This document shows, in pieces, positions 51,708-60,760 of a stretch of DNA of 64,000 nucleotides (positions are counted from its first letter, which is position 1; the number at the start of each line of letters is the position of its first letter). The translations under genes were made by a program, and so were the position numbers. The notes below the pieces were generated by a model, which was not told the DNA's origin, made no database searches, and saw nothing but the letters and a program-made list of their open reading frames with translations. This DNA is from Pontibacillus chungwhensis (GTDB lineage: Bacteria; Bacillota; Bacilli; Bacillales; BH030062): contig NZ_CP126446.1 of assembly GCF_030166655.1 (NCBI RefSeq), positions 3,906,001 to 3,970,000 on the forward strand, written 5' to 3'.

Positions 51708-53063
51708 ATGACGAAAAAAGATACCGTAACCATAGGCTTTATGCTCTTTGCCCTATTCTTTGGTGCAGGGAATTTAATTTATCCACCACAACTTGGTATA
51801 GAGGCTGGATCTTCATACTGGTCTGCCATTGCTGGTTTTATTATTACAGGCGTAGGCCTTCCGATATTGGCAGTTACTGCTATTGCCTTTGTAAATGATG
51901 ATGCGAAAGCACTTGGAAGCCGTGTTCATCCATGGTTTGGATTGATCTTTACATCTCTGATTTATTTAGCGATTGGTCCATTCTTTGCTATTCCTCGTGC
52001 AGCTAACGTAGCTTACGAAACAGGGATCAAACCTATGGTCGGTTCCGCCGGTGAAGGTTCGTCTGCGTTATTGATTTTCTCTATTATTTTCTTTGCTTTG
52101 GTATTTTGGATTAGCTTGAACCCATCTAAGATTGTAGACCGAATCGGTCAATGGTTAACTCCGATTCTTCTTATCGCTATGGTGGCCCTGAGCATCGCGA
52201 GTTTCCTAACGTTTGATGCTCCTATGCAAGAGCCAACAGGCAAGTATAGTGCTGCACCGTTTTTTGAAGGGTTCCTTGAAGGTTACCTTACAATGGATGC
52301 CATTGCAGGTCTTGCCTTTGGAATTATCGTTGTGACGGCTTTAAAAGAACGCGGAGTCACAGATCGTAAAACAACGATTAAACAAACCATTAAAGCAGGC
52401 TCTGTTACGGCTATTGGCTTAATTGTTGTATATGGCTCCATCGGGTGGATGGGAGCTAAGATGGCTTCTATGGGCTCTTATGCAAATGGTGGGGAGATTT
52501 TAGCGGACGGAGCGAACATGTTATTTGGCTCATTCGGCGCATTATTGCTTGGTACCATTGTAGCCCTGGCATGCTTCACAACGTGTATTGGACTAACTGT
52601 AGCTTGTTCTCAGTTCTTCTCAAACACCTTTAAGAGCGTTAAATACACTCACGTTGCCATCGTGTTCACATTAATTAGTTTTGGATTAACAAATATGGGA
52701 TTAAGTCAGATTATCGCTTACTCTGTTCCAGCCCTTGTGTTCATCTATCCGTTAGCGATTGTATTGATTGTATTATCATTCTTTCACAAATTATTTAATG
52801 GCTCGAAACATGTCTATCGCGGGGCTCTTATCTTCACAAGTGTGATCGCCATTTACGATGGTCTAGAAGCATTCAACGGAGAAGAAATTACAGCCTTTAA
52901 GAACGCTCTCGACTTCCTTCCACTCTTTGCAGAAGGTCTTGGTTGGGTTATTCCAGCAGCTGTAGGTGCCTTAATCGGAGGGGTCATTGAATTCGTTGCC
53001 TTCTTTACTAAAAAAAAACGTAACTTAGCTGTCAAAGACACAAGCTATAAAGCTTCTTCCTAA
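51708..53063 (+). CDS. brnQ: Branched-chain amino acid transport carrier (LIVCS family)
   Basis: The 451-residue, 12-helix symporter imports leucine, isoleucine and valine with a cation. TIGFMLFALFFGAGNLIYPP is the universal BrnQ start, and RAANVAYETGIKPMVG and ACFTTCIGLTVACSQFF are further family blocks. The frame is open to 51654, but GAGAGGAGA 8 bases before ATG 51708 and the family start fix the N-terminus. It is a single gene with CodY-like boxes upstream and a terminator downstream. Confidence 0.95.
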   Translation: MTKKDTVTIGFMLFALFFGAGNLIYPPQLGIEAGSSYWSAIAGFIITGVGLPILAVTAIAFVNDDAKALGSRVHPWFGLIFTSLIYLAIGPFFAIPRAANVAYETGIKPMVGSAGEGSSALLIFSIIFFALVFWISLNPSKIVDRIGQWLTPILLIAMVALSIASFLTFDAPMQEPTGKYSAAPFFEGFLEGYLTMDAIAGLAFGIIVVTALKERGVTDRKTTIKQTIKAGSVTAIGLIVVYGSIGWMGAKMASMGSYANGGEILADGANMLFGSFGALLLGTIVALACFTTCIGLTVACSQFFSNTFKSVKYTHVAIVFTLISFGLTNMGLSQIIAYSVPALVFIYPLAIVLIVLSFFHKLFNGSKHVYRGALIFTSVIAIYDGLEAFNGEEITAFKNALDFLPLFAEGLGWVIPAAVGALIGGVIEFVAFFTKKKRNLAVKDTSYKASS

Positions 53064-53064
53064 T

Positions 53065-53105
53065 AAAAAGCCTCAATTCCCTTCTGGAGTTGAGGCTTTT
53101 CTTTA
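53065..53105. terminator. Terminator of brnQ, also usable from the opposite side
   Basis: AAAAGCCTCAA and TTGAGGCTTTT form the stem, with a central GGAGT/TTCCC-like region, followed by CTTTATT. Confidence 0.85.
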
Positions 53106-53270
53106 TTGTTCTGGATCTATATCGTTGTTCGTAAGGGCCCAAATTTGTTGTTTGTGATATTGTAGCAGTTTATAAAAATGGTCAAAAAGTGGCTGATCCA
53201 AGTGCTGATATTGGCGTGCCAACTGCTCAAAAATAATCGCTTGACGCGAGTGAAAGTCAAGATCCTGCAT
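53103..53270 (-). CDS. Small hypothetical protein, 55 residues
   Basis: GAGGAGGAGAGGAT stands immediately before ATG 53268-53270, a strong ribosome site, and the frame runs 55 codons to TAA. The product is MQDLDFHSRQAIIFEQLARQ followed by Gln/His/Leu-rich helical sequence with a DHFYKLLQYHKQQ segment and ends NNDIDPEQ. It is likely a soluble helical protein. I do not recognise the family. It ends exactly at the brnQ terminator, so both genes use that hairpin. Confidence 0.62.
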   Translation of the reverse strand: MQDLDFHSRQAIIFEQLARQYQHLDQPLFDHFYKLLQYHKQQIWALTNNDIDPEQ

Positions 53271-53380
53271 ATCCTCTCCTCCTCATCTTTTCTACACCCA
53301 TTTATCATATGTATCCATCAGCTTATCTAATACCACATTTCTTGTTGTTTCTTATTATTAGAAACCAACCCACAGAAAAT

Positions 53381-53421
53381 AAAAAAAGAGCATCGATTGC
53401 GTTCACAATCCATGCTCTCTT
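53381..53421 (-). terminator. Terminator of the NhaP-type antiporter gene
   Basis: AGAGCAT and ATGCTCT pair with an inner ATTG/CAAT stem, next to AAAAAAA on the left (T on the minus strand). Confidence 0.78.
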
Positions 53422-53428
53422 CCTTGCT

Positions 53429-55285
53429 TTATTTATTTTCGGAACTCTCGTTTTGCTGTTCATTCAACTTACTTTGGATCTTCTTAAACTCTTTACTTGG
53501 AGGCATCAGACTGACTAACACATCCCCACTCTCACCTTTTGGTTGAGATTTGTGAGTGTAGAACACAATCTTGCCGGAAGGTTTAAGGATATATAATAGT
53601 AGGGTTTCAGGGTGTCGTTCTTCTAGATACTGCGAGTAAGGGTATTGTTCTGTAATATTCGTTTTCCTGAATACGAACCCACCATCAATCTTCTCATTCA
53701 GACGTTCCCACGTGGCCTTCTGATTGAAGAGTAAGCGCCCCCCAATCGTATTGCCCATGTCTTGTAGGTCATCTCCACGACTATTGTGAAGGGTTAATTG
53801 GAATAAATTATTACGACCGATCTCTGGTACGAATGTGTTACAAACGAGTGCATTGTAAGAGTCCAACTCTGAAGCTGCCACCATATAATCATATGGCGTC
53901 ATATCAAGATGGTACTCAGTCTGCTCTGAGAGAATCTCTTCCTTCATAAACGGAATGCCCTCTTTCCTAGCTGTCACTAGACGCTGCCACGAAGAGTCCG
54001 TAATTAAAACGGGTACCTTCAAATCTTGCAAGGACTTCGCAAGCCCTGTACTGAAGCTTGAAGCACCTACGAGAAGCACACCAGGTTGTCCATCGATTGA
54101 TAAATCCAACTTCTTCGCAAGCCATCCAATCGAAAATCCGTGGGCACAAACGGTAGCAAATACTAGAGCAAATGTTAGAGAGGTCAGGATTTGCGCATCC
54201 TCGAAACCTGCTTCAAGAAGGACATTTGCGAAATAACCAGCAACCGTTAATGCAACAATACCTCTTGGCGCTATCCAACCAACCAGGGCCCGTTCCCCAA
54301 AGGATAGGTCCGTTCCGATCGTGGACAACCATATAGACAGAGGACGAACGACAAAGAGCATCAATAGAACAAATGCAATAATCTGAATATTGAAGATCTC
54401 CATTAGGGTCTCAACTGTAAGAGATGCTGTTAACATGACAAATATAGCTGATACAAGGAGGACTGAAATGTTCTCTTTGAAATTCCTCATATCCTCAATA
54501 GAAGAAATGTGCATGTTGGCAAGTGTCATCCCCATCGCCGTTACAGCCAGTAATCCTGTTTCATGAGCAATCTCATCTGCTAACGTAAAGCAGAAGATGA
54601 CGACAGCGAACATCACAGGAGACTTCAGGAACTCTGGGACGTGTCCATGTTCAAACATCCAGCCTAACCCCTTACCAAGCACATAACCAATGATAACGGC
54701 AAATAGGGAAGCTAAGAAGAACATCAGCAACGCATTTCCTGTTACGTCATCCGCCATAAGAAAATCAATGATTTCAAATGCAAATACAGCAAGCAATGCG
54801 CCAAACGGATCGACAATAATTCCTTCCCATTTTAAAATGGCAGCAGGACGCGGCTTTAATTTTGCTTGTCTAAGGAGAGGCAAAATAACGGTTGGGCCTG
54901 TTACAATAAATAGCCCACCAATCACGAAAGCTACAGCCCAGGAAAGACCCGCAACGTAGTGAGCGGCTAACGATCCTAATAACCACGCAAGAAACGCTCC
55001 AATCGTTACAATACGAAAGACAGGTCGTTGAAGTCCTTTCACTTCTCTGAAATCAAGGCTCAAACTACCTTCAAAGAGAATAATCGCAACAGCAATGGAG
55101 ACGATCGGAGTAAATAAATCTCCAAAGTCTTCTGCTGGCTGGAGCACTCCTAGTATAGGTCCTACTAACAGTCCTACGATGGACATCACGACAATGGCAG
55201 GTATACGGAACCTCCAACCTAGCCACTGTGAACCGACGCCTAATGCGCCTATTAGCATAAAATCAAATAAAATCGAGTGAAACAT
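53429..55285 (-). CDS. CPA1/NhaP-type Na+/H+ antiporter with C-terminal nucleotide-binding domain
   Basis: The 618-residue protein has 12-13 helices (about 1-390) with AVAIILFEGSLSLDF, FIVTGPTVILPLLRQ and ILKWEGIIVDPFGALLAV, the substrate-binding Asp region of NhaP-type exchangers. The RGIVALTV segment is typical for helix 11. A Rossmann-like TrkA-N/RCK domain follows (PGVLLVGASSFSTGL, about 400-520) and probably regulates it. It expels Na+ in exchange for protons and fits a halotolerant life style. AAAGGAGCG precedes ATG 55285. It is monocistronic. Confidence 0.92.
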   Translation of the reverse strand: MFHSILFDFMLIGALGVGSQWLGWRFRIPAIVVMSIVGLLVGPILGVLQPAEDFGDLFTPIVSIAVAIILFEGSLSLDFREVKGLQRPVFRIVTIGAFLAWLLGSLAAHYVAGLSWAVAFVIGGLFIVTGPTVILPLLRQAKLKPRPAAILKWEGIIVDPFGALLAVFAFEIIDFLMADDVTGNALLMFFLASLFAVIIGYVLGKGLGWMFEHGHVPEFLKSPVMFAVVIFCFTLADEIAHETGLLAVTAMGMTLANMHISSIEDMRNFKENISVLLVSAIFVMLTASLTVETLMEIFNIQIIAFVLLMLFVVRPLSIWLSTIGTDLSFGERALVGWIAPRGIVALTVAGYFANVLLEAGFEDAQILTSLTFALVFATVCAHGFSIGWLAKKLDLSIDGQPGVLLVGASSFSTGLAKSLQDLKVPVLITDSSWQRLVTARKEGIPFMKEEILSEQTEYHLDMTPYDYMVAASELDSYNALVCNTFVPEIGRNNLFQLTLHNSRGDDLQDMGNTIGGRLLFNQKATWERLNEKIDGGFVFRKTNITEQYPYSQYLEERHPETLLLYILKPSGKIVFYTHKSQPKGESGDVLVSLMPPSKEFKKIQSKLNEQQNESSENK

Positions 55286-55501
55286 AGGTTCGCTCCTTTA
55301 TGATCTTGTTAAGTACATGTATGGATTTCATTATCTTACCCATTCAGTCGTACGGACGATTCAAAAAAACACAGATATAGAAATATTCTATACGCGCATC
55401 GGCTATCTGTAAATGATTTGGTCTGTAAAATTATTATGACAATCTTAAGAACGAGGAATGTAAGTGAGAAATTACAGCGATACATTAAGACCGTGAGCAC
55501 T

Positions 55502-55546
55502 AAAAAACCCCATTTCCCGTGGGTTATGGGAAATGGGGTTTTAAAA
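55502..55546 (-). terminator. Terminator of the quinone-oxidoreductase gene
   Basis: AACCCCATTTCCC and GGGAAATGGGGTT pair perfectly over 13 bp with an A-tract at the left. Confidence 0.9.
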
Positions 55547-55555
55547 TTATTTGAT

Positions 55556-56503
55556 CTAGCAAGCAGAAGGTATCATTTGAATGACAATTTTACCTCTTGC
55601 ATGGTGGGATTCACTCAGTTCATGAGCATCCCTTAACCCTTGCTCACTAAATGGATATTTGTGACCTACGATTGATTTAACTTTTCCTTCAGAGATCAGG
55701 TGCGCAATCTGTTGAAGTTGTTCGCCTTTAGGGTTTAAGAAAACATGCTCTGCTTCTACCCCGTACTCTCGAGCTTTGTCTTCATCTGGCACATCCGTAA
55801 TGGATACAAGCTTCCCACCCTTACGTAATACCTGATAGCTCTGTTCTTGAATATCTCCTCCAAGTGTGTCGAGCACAACATCAAATTCATCTAGGACATC
55901 GTAGAAGTTCTCTTCCTTATAATCAATAAAATGATCCACCCCTAACGTCTTCAGGAGTTCTTCATTTTTACCGCTTGCGGTTGTAGCCACATAAGCACCG
56001 GCCCATTTCGCTAGTTGGATCGCATAGCTTCCGACTCCTCCTGAACCTGCATGAATCAGAACCTTATCTCCTTCTTCAACGTTCGCTGCATCAAACAAAC
56101 ACTGCCACGCTGTTAGTCCTGCTAACGGCACTGCAGCGGCGTCTTCAAAACTAAGACGTTCTGGCATATGGGCTAATAGGTCTTGTTCTACAGCTACATA
56201 CTCTGCATACGTACCGTTTGGCGTGGTTGCAGGGCGGGCAAATACACGATCGCCTACCTGGTAACCATCCACGTTGTCCCCTACTTCTTTAATCGTGCCG
56301 GCGACATCCCAACCTAGGATGATCGGGAAGTTCCAATCTAACATCTCTTTTAGATACCCTTCACGAACTTTCCAATCAATCGGGTTAATGGACGTTGTAT
56401 GGATTTCAATTAGTACTTGATCTTGATTTATTTCAGGCGTTGGAACCTCTTTTTCTTTTAATTGATCTTTTCCACCATATTGTTCAATAACAACTGCTTT
56501 CAT
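55556..56503 (-). CDS. NADP-dependent quinone oxidoreductase-like (zinc-less MDR)
   Basis: The 315-residue protein begins MKAVVIEQYGGKDQLKEKEV, the typical start of zinc-independent medium-chain reductases, with TTSINPIDWKVREG and LAGLTAWQCLFDAANVEEG. The NADPH-binding loop VLIHAGSGGVGSYAIQLAKW is at about 140-160. These enzymes reduce quinones or enals and often serve in detoxification. No zinc ligands are present. GGAGCG precedes ATG 56503. It lies upstream of its own terminator and downstream of the TTGAGCCG array. Confidence 0.92.
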   Translation of the reverse strand: MKAVVIEQYGGKDQLKEKEVPTPEINQDQVLIEIHTTSINPIDWKVREGYLKEMLDWNFPIILGWDVAGTIKEVGDNVDGYQVGDRVFARPATTPNGTYAEYVAVEQDLLAHMPERLSFEDAAAVPLAGLTAWQCLFDAANVEEGDKVLIHAGSGGVGSYAIQLAKWAGAYVATTASGKNEELLKTLGVDHFIDYKEENFYDVLDEFDVVLDTLGGDIQEQSYQVLRKGGKLVSITDVPDEDKAREYGVEAEHVFLNPKGEQLQQIAHLISEGKVKSIVGHKYPFSEQGLRDAHELSESHHARGKIVIQMIPSAC

Positions 56504-56625
56504 GATGAATGACGCTCCTTTCTGGAATATCTTCTGTACTGTACCCGGAAATGTTTAGAGCTACGCATGAAAGAGCGAATTGCATCGTTTGGATGGAACG
56601 AGTGGCGGGGCCCTGAGTGGGTAGC

Positions 56626-56756
56626 TTGAGCCGGACTGGCGTGGCTTGAGCCGCCCCCGCACCGATTTGAGCCGTTCTCCCCCTACTTGATCCGTCCACG
56701 CTTCTTTTGAGTCGTTATTTTTAGCTCTTGAGCCGTTATGTCAAAATCTTGAGCCG
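56626..56756. repeat. TTGAGCCG array, seven units at 20-21 bp
   Basis: TTGAGCCG or one-base variants (TTGATCCG, TTGAGTCG) occur at 56626, 56646, 56667, 56687, 56707, 56728 and 56749, i.e. 20, 21, 20, 20, 21, 21 bases apart. The sequence between units is not conserved. The whole 56504-56790 gap contains only this array and two flanking spacers. Confidence 0.85.
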
Positions 56757-56790
56757 CCGCCACCGCACCGACGTCCCACTCAGTAGCCAC

Positions 56791-56823
56791 ATAAAAAAAA
56801 GATCGCCCGAAGGCGATCTTTTC
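56791..56823 (-). terminator. Terminator of the BCCT transporter gene
   Basis: AAAAGATCGCC and GGCGATCTTTT pair around CGAA next to an A-tract. Confidence 0.9.
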
Positions 56824-56825
56824 AT

Positions 56826-58361
56826 TTAGCGAAGTTTTTGATTCTCATATAGTTCTTTCGAAACTTTTGGTGCTAACCAAAGGATCGGGAAGAGGAAGAT
56901 GGATACGGGTACGGCTGTTACGACAATAAAGGATTGTAGCGCATTAATCGCTCCATCTCCGCCGCCACCGATAAAGAGAAGGATAGCAGCGATGGCCCCC
57001 ATTAGGATTGACCAGAATACGCGTAAGGAAACTTTCGGGTCACCTTCACCTGATACTGCCATTGCAATCGTATAAGACATGGAGTCTCCCGTTGTAATAA
57101 CGAAGATAATCGTTAATAACAAGAATAACGGGGAGATGATGCTTGCAAGTGGCAATTGTTCCGTAATGGCAATCATCGCAGCTGGCATTCCTCCGTTACT
57201 TAGCTGTTCAGACACAGAACCTGCTACATCCATTTCGTAGAAGATTCCTGCGCCCCCAACGACTGTGAACCAGAACGTTGTAACAAGCGGAGCAATTACA
57301 CCGACAGCCATGATAATTTCACGGATGGTACGACCTCTTGAGATACGACTTACCAGAATCGCCATCATTGGCGCATATCCAATAAACCAACCCCAGAAGA
57401 ATACAGTCCAGCTACCTAACCAAGCTGTGTCAGCTCGGAAAGTACTTAGGGAAATAAAGTTCTCTGCATAGAATCCGAATGAAGAAATGAATTTATCAAT
57501 AATAAATCCACCAGGACCAAAGATCACTACGAATAAGATCAGGCCAATCGCGAGACGCACATTAAAGCTACTTAGCCACTGGATTCCTTTGTGAATTCCT
57601 GTAATAGCTGAAATGGTCGCTACCACGACAAGGCCGATGATAATCGCAAGTTGCGTCGCGAACGTATCCGGGATCCCGAATAACGCTTGGAAACCGTAAC
57701 TTGCTTGTAGTCCTAAGAATCCAATTGGACCAATTGTTCCTGCTGCAACGGCAATGATGGCTGCCGCATCAACGATCGTACCGATGATACTTGTACGAAG
57801 TCTCTCACCAAACAAAGGATAAAGAAGCGTTCTTGGCTTCATCGGCATTCCTTTATGATAATACCCATACATCATAACGATCGCACTTAACGTACCAAGG
57901 ATTGCCCAAGCTAAGAAGCCCCAGTGCATGAAACTTTGAGCCAATGCAGGCATAACCGCTTCTGGCGTCATAGCTTCAATGCCGCTATTAATAGGAGGTA
58001 CTGTCATGAAATGATACATTGGTTCAGCAGCGGCCCAGAATACGCCCCCGCCTGCTAACAGTGTAGCCATAATAATGGATAACCATTTGAACGTGTTCAT
58101 CTCTGGTTTTTCCATATTACCAAGTTTCACTTGACCATATTTTGAAAAAGCTACATAAAGAGCAATTATAAAGTTCAATAACATCAAGACTTGCCAGAAC
58201 GCTCCGAAATACTTAACGGACCAGGCAAACCCTTCATTAACAAATGTTTTAACAAAATCAAGATTAATAATTCCAGCGATAACGAATGCGACTAGTAAAC
58301 CGCCACTAATTCCAAAGACGGGCCAGTCTATTTTTGAGGTTTTTTCCTCTTGTTTATTCAT
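56826..58361 (-). CDS. BCCT family transporter, compatible-solute uptake
   Basis: The 511-residue 12-helix transporter of the betaine/choline/carnitine family has the N-terminal SKIDWPVFGISGG start, LAGGGVFWAAAEPMYHF (109-118) and HKGIQWLSSFNVRLA in the centre. The usual box of residues 323-329 is WGWFIGY instead of WAWWISW, replacing two of the tryptophans that form the betaine site in BetP/OpuD. So the solute may differ from glycine betaine. ISRGRTIREI follows. It fits osmoadaptation. It is monocistronic with a terminator. Confidence 0.9.
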   Translation of the reverse strand: MNKQEEKTSKIDWPVFGISGGLLVAFVIAGIINLDFVKTFVNEGFAWSVKYFGAFWQVLMLLNFIIALYVAFSKYGQVKLGNMEKPEMNTFKWLSIIMATLLAGGGVFWAAAEPMYHFMTVPPINSGIEAMTPEAVMPALAQSFMHWGFLAWAILGTLSAIVMMYGYYHKGMPMKPRTLLYPLFGERLRTSIIGTIVDAAAIIAVAAGTIGPIGFLGLQASYGFQALFGIPDTFATQLAIIIGLVVVATISAITGIHKGIQWLSSFNVRLAIGLILFVVIFGPGGFIIDKFISSFGFYAENFISLSTFRADTAWLGSWTVFFWGWFIGYAPMMAILVSRISRGRTIREIIMAVGVIAPLVTTFWFTVVGGAGIFYEMDVAGSVSEQLSNGGMPAAMIAITEQLPLASIISPLFLLLTIIFVITTGDSMSYTIAMAVSGEGDPKVSLRVFWSILMGAIAAILLFIGGGGDGAINALQSFIVVTAVPVSIFLFPILWLAPKVSKELYENQKLR

Positions 58362-58722
58362 TTAGGTTACCTTCTCCTTTGAATTTTTTTTGCCTTTCAA
58401 ACACAGTGACATACTATCTCATACATAAATAGGTCATGTAAAGGAGGAAACTCAGTTCATTCTGAAGAATAGTATTAGCAAAGCACTCCCCTCCTATGCA
58501 CAATATGGTCTTTCATCTTTCTCTCCCCGCCACTCATATCCTCGAAACGATTTATCCCTATTTCCCACTTTTTTACGTAATTTTATGGAACTTTACCTTT
58601 TTCTTCTTCATTTTCTATTCCCGCCCTTTTTTCATCTATTTCCGCTGCTTCTTTCTCATGGTAAGATGGTACAAGATTTTATTTCGCTTTCGTTTAGTAC
58701 ACCTATAAAGGACGGTTGTCTT

Positions 58723-60510
58723 ATGATGGATCACGCACACCGCGTTTTAGAACAGTACTTTGGCTTCTCTTCGTTTCGATTTGGCCAGGAACCGTTAATT
58801 GAACATGCTTTAAATAAGAAGAATGCTCTTGGAATTATGCCAACGGGTGGCGGGAAGTCCCTTTGCTACCAAATTCCAGGTCTTCTGTTAGATGGAACAG
58901 CTGTTATCATTTCTCCACTTATTTCCTTAATGAAGGACCAAGTGGACTCTTTGAACTCTCACGGTATTACAGCTACGTACATTAATAGTTCCTTATCATA
59001 CGAACAACAATCTGAACGGATGTTTGATATTCAAAAGGGGCGATATCAGTTTGTGTATGTCGCACCTGAGCGATTCGATTCGGAAGGATTTATACGCTCT
59101 CTTCGGCGCACCCGGTTATCTCTTATCGCATTTGACGAAGCCCACTGCATATCGCAATGGGGGCACGATTTCAGACCTAGTTATCGTTCAGTCGTAGGTC
59201 AGATCCAGAAGCTTGGCGAGCTACCTGTTGTAATGGGACTGACGGCCACAGCTACAGAAGAGGTCACAAGAGATATACAACGCCTTCTTTCTATTGAAGA
59301 TCAACACGTTGTGAATACAGGCTTCTCCCGAGATAATTTACATTTTCAGATTGTAAAAGGAAAAGAGAAGCATGATTTCATTCAGGATTATATTCGAACG
59401 AGGCCTAAAGAATCGGGGATCATTTATGCAGCAACAAGGAAAGACATCGATCGCTTGCATCAATGGCTCAGCCGCGAAGGGGTTAAAGTGGCTAAATACC
59501 ATGCAGGTTTATCCGAGCACGAACGTAAGAAGGCCCAGAACCAATTTATCCAGGATGAAGTGACAGTTATGGTTGCGACTAACGCATTTGGCATGGGGAT
59601 CGACAAGTCCAACGTACGTTACGTCATCCATTATGCTATGCCTATGAACATTGAGTCCTATTATCAGGAAGCAGGACGCGCAGGACGTGATGGCGAACAG
59701 AGTGACTGTATCTTGCTCTTCTCGGCCCGGGATATTCACCTTCAAAAATTTCTCATTGAGCAATCGTTGATGGAAGATGAGAAGAAAACCGAAGAATACC
59801 AGAAGCTTCAACAGATGGTGAATTACTGCCATACGGATAAATGCCTTCAGGAATACATGCTGACTTATTTTAAAGATCCATTTGAACATGAACCGTGTGA
59901 GAAATGCAGCAATTGCCAGCACACAGGGGTTATAAAAGATATCACAAGAGAAGCTCAAATCATTCTGTCTTGTGTAAAGAGAATGAACCAACGTTACGGT
60001 TCAGGACTCGTAGCGAAAGTGCTCAAAGGTTCTAAAAGTCAAAAGGTAAGAGAGACCCATTTTCACACGCTTTCGACGTACGGTCTATTATCGAACTTAA
60101 GGGAAAAAGATATTACCCAGATGATTCAATTCTTAGTCGCAGAAGGTTATTTGGCTGTAGAAGATGGAAAGTTCCCGCTTCTGAAACTTACGCAGGAATC
60201 ATTAACCGTCCTTAAAGGGGAGAGAGCGGTTCAAATGATTATCGAAACTGCTCCAACTACACACAGAGAGACAGACGTAAATGAAGATCTCTTTGAAAAA
60301 TTGCGCATGTTAAGAAAGCAGCTTGCTGAGGAACACAAAATCCCACCCTATGTTGTCTTCTCGGATGCTACGCTGAAAGAATTTTGTCTGGTGAAACCTC
60401 AAAATAAAGCAGACATGCTTCAAGTAAAAGGTGTCGGTGAGAAGAAATTCGAGCAATATGGAGTCATATTCCTTGAAGCTCTTCAAGAAGAAACGCATCA
60501 ATATTCCTAA
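58723..60510 (+). CDS. recQ: ATP-dependent DNA helicase RecQ
   Basis: The 595-residue protein unwinds DNA 3' to 5' in recombination and repair. It shows the Walker A GIMPTGGGKSLCYQIPG, DEAH box AFDEAHCISQWGHDFRPSYR, helicase motif VATNAFGMGIDKSNVRYV, AGRAGRDGEQSDC, zinc cysteines CHTDKC and CEKCSNC, winged helix, and an HRDC domain at the C-terminus (about 515-590; FEKLRMLRKQLAEEHKIPPY). The frame is open to 58585, but homology starts at HRVLEQYFGF and AAAGGACGG precedes ATG 58723. The leader 58362-58722 is T/C-rich with no other gene seen. Confidence 0.95.
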   Translation: MMDHAHRVLEQYFGFSSFRFGQEPLIEHALNKKNALGIMPTGGGKSLCYQIPGLLLDGTAVIISPLISLMKDQVDSLNSHGITATYINSSLSYEQQSERMFDIQKGRYQFVYVAPERFDSEGFIRSLRRTRLSLIAFDEAHCISQWGHDFRPSYRSVVGQIQKLGELPVVMGLTATATEEVTRDIQRLLSIEDQHVVNTGFSRDNLHFQIVKGKEKHDFIQDYIRTRPKESGIIYAATRKDIDRLHQWLSREGVKVAKYHAGLSEHERKKAQNQFIQDEVTVMVATNAFGMGIDKSNVRYVIHYAMPMNIESYYQEAGRAGRDGEQSDCILLFSARDIHLQKFLIEQSLMEDEKKTEEYQKLQQMVNYCHTDKCLQEYMLTYFKDPFEHEPCEKCSNCQHTGVIKDITREAQIILSCVKRMNQRYGSGLVAKVLKGSKSQKVRETHFHTLSTYGLLSNLREKDITQMIQFLVAEGYLAVEDGKFPLLKLTQESLTVLKGERAVQMIIETAPTTHRETDVNEDLFEKLRMLRKQLAEEHKIPPYVVFSDATLKEFCLVKPQNKADMLQVKGVGEKKFEQYGVIFLEALQEETHQYS

Positions 60511-60522
60511 ACGAATGACTCT

Positions 60523-60708
60523 GTTATAGTTTAGTGTTGTTATTTTATAGGCTTGTTCAATACCCAAAGCTGAGACATTTAAGTGTAGATGGGGCCGTCT
60601 TTATTGAGTGCTTAGGGTGTCTGGGGAACGACTCGCTTTCCCGAACCACCTTACGCTCAGACTAGCGCTAACGAAAACATTCTCACTTTCCGGTGCTCCA
60701 TATTACAG
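60523..60708. repeat. Long-hairpin repeat, chimeric copy R5
   Basis: Bases 60523-60641 are an inverted near-identical copy of the flank at 44624-44745. Bases 60640-60705 continue CCCGAACCACCTTACGCTCA and TCTCACTTTCCGGTGCTCCA, matching the right end of R1. The whole interior of the hairpin is absent, so it is a junction of two different copies. Confidence 0.75.
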
Positions 60709-60718
60709 AACCAAACGA

Positions 60719-60757
60719 AGAAAACTCCGATTCTGGTTCAGAATCGGAGTTTTCTAT
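60719..60757 (-). terminator. Terminator of the GGCT-like gene
   Basis: GAAAACTCCGATTCT and AGAATCGGAGTTTTC form a 15-bp perfect stem around GGTTC. Confidence 0.9.
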
Positions 60758-60760
60758 CTG

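Noticed and set aside
56484-56699. 71-codon frame through the TTGAGCCG array
   Set aside because: It is a translation of repeat DNA, has no ribosome site, and overlaps the start of the oxidoreductase gene.
56626-56756. CRISPR array
   Set aside because: The repeated unit is only 8 bases, spacers are 12-13 bases and no cas genes are present.
44624-60641. Composite transposon bounded by inverted repeats
   Set aside because: The 16-kb block holds ordinary core genes, the repeats do not resemble IS ends, and no transposase lies in either repeat.
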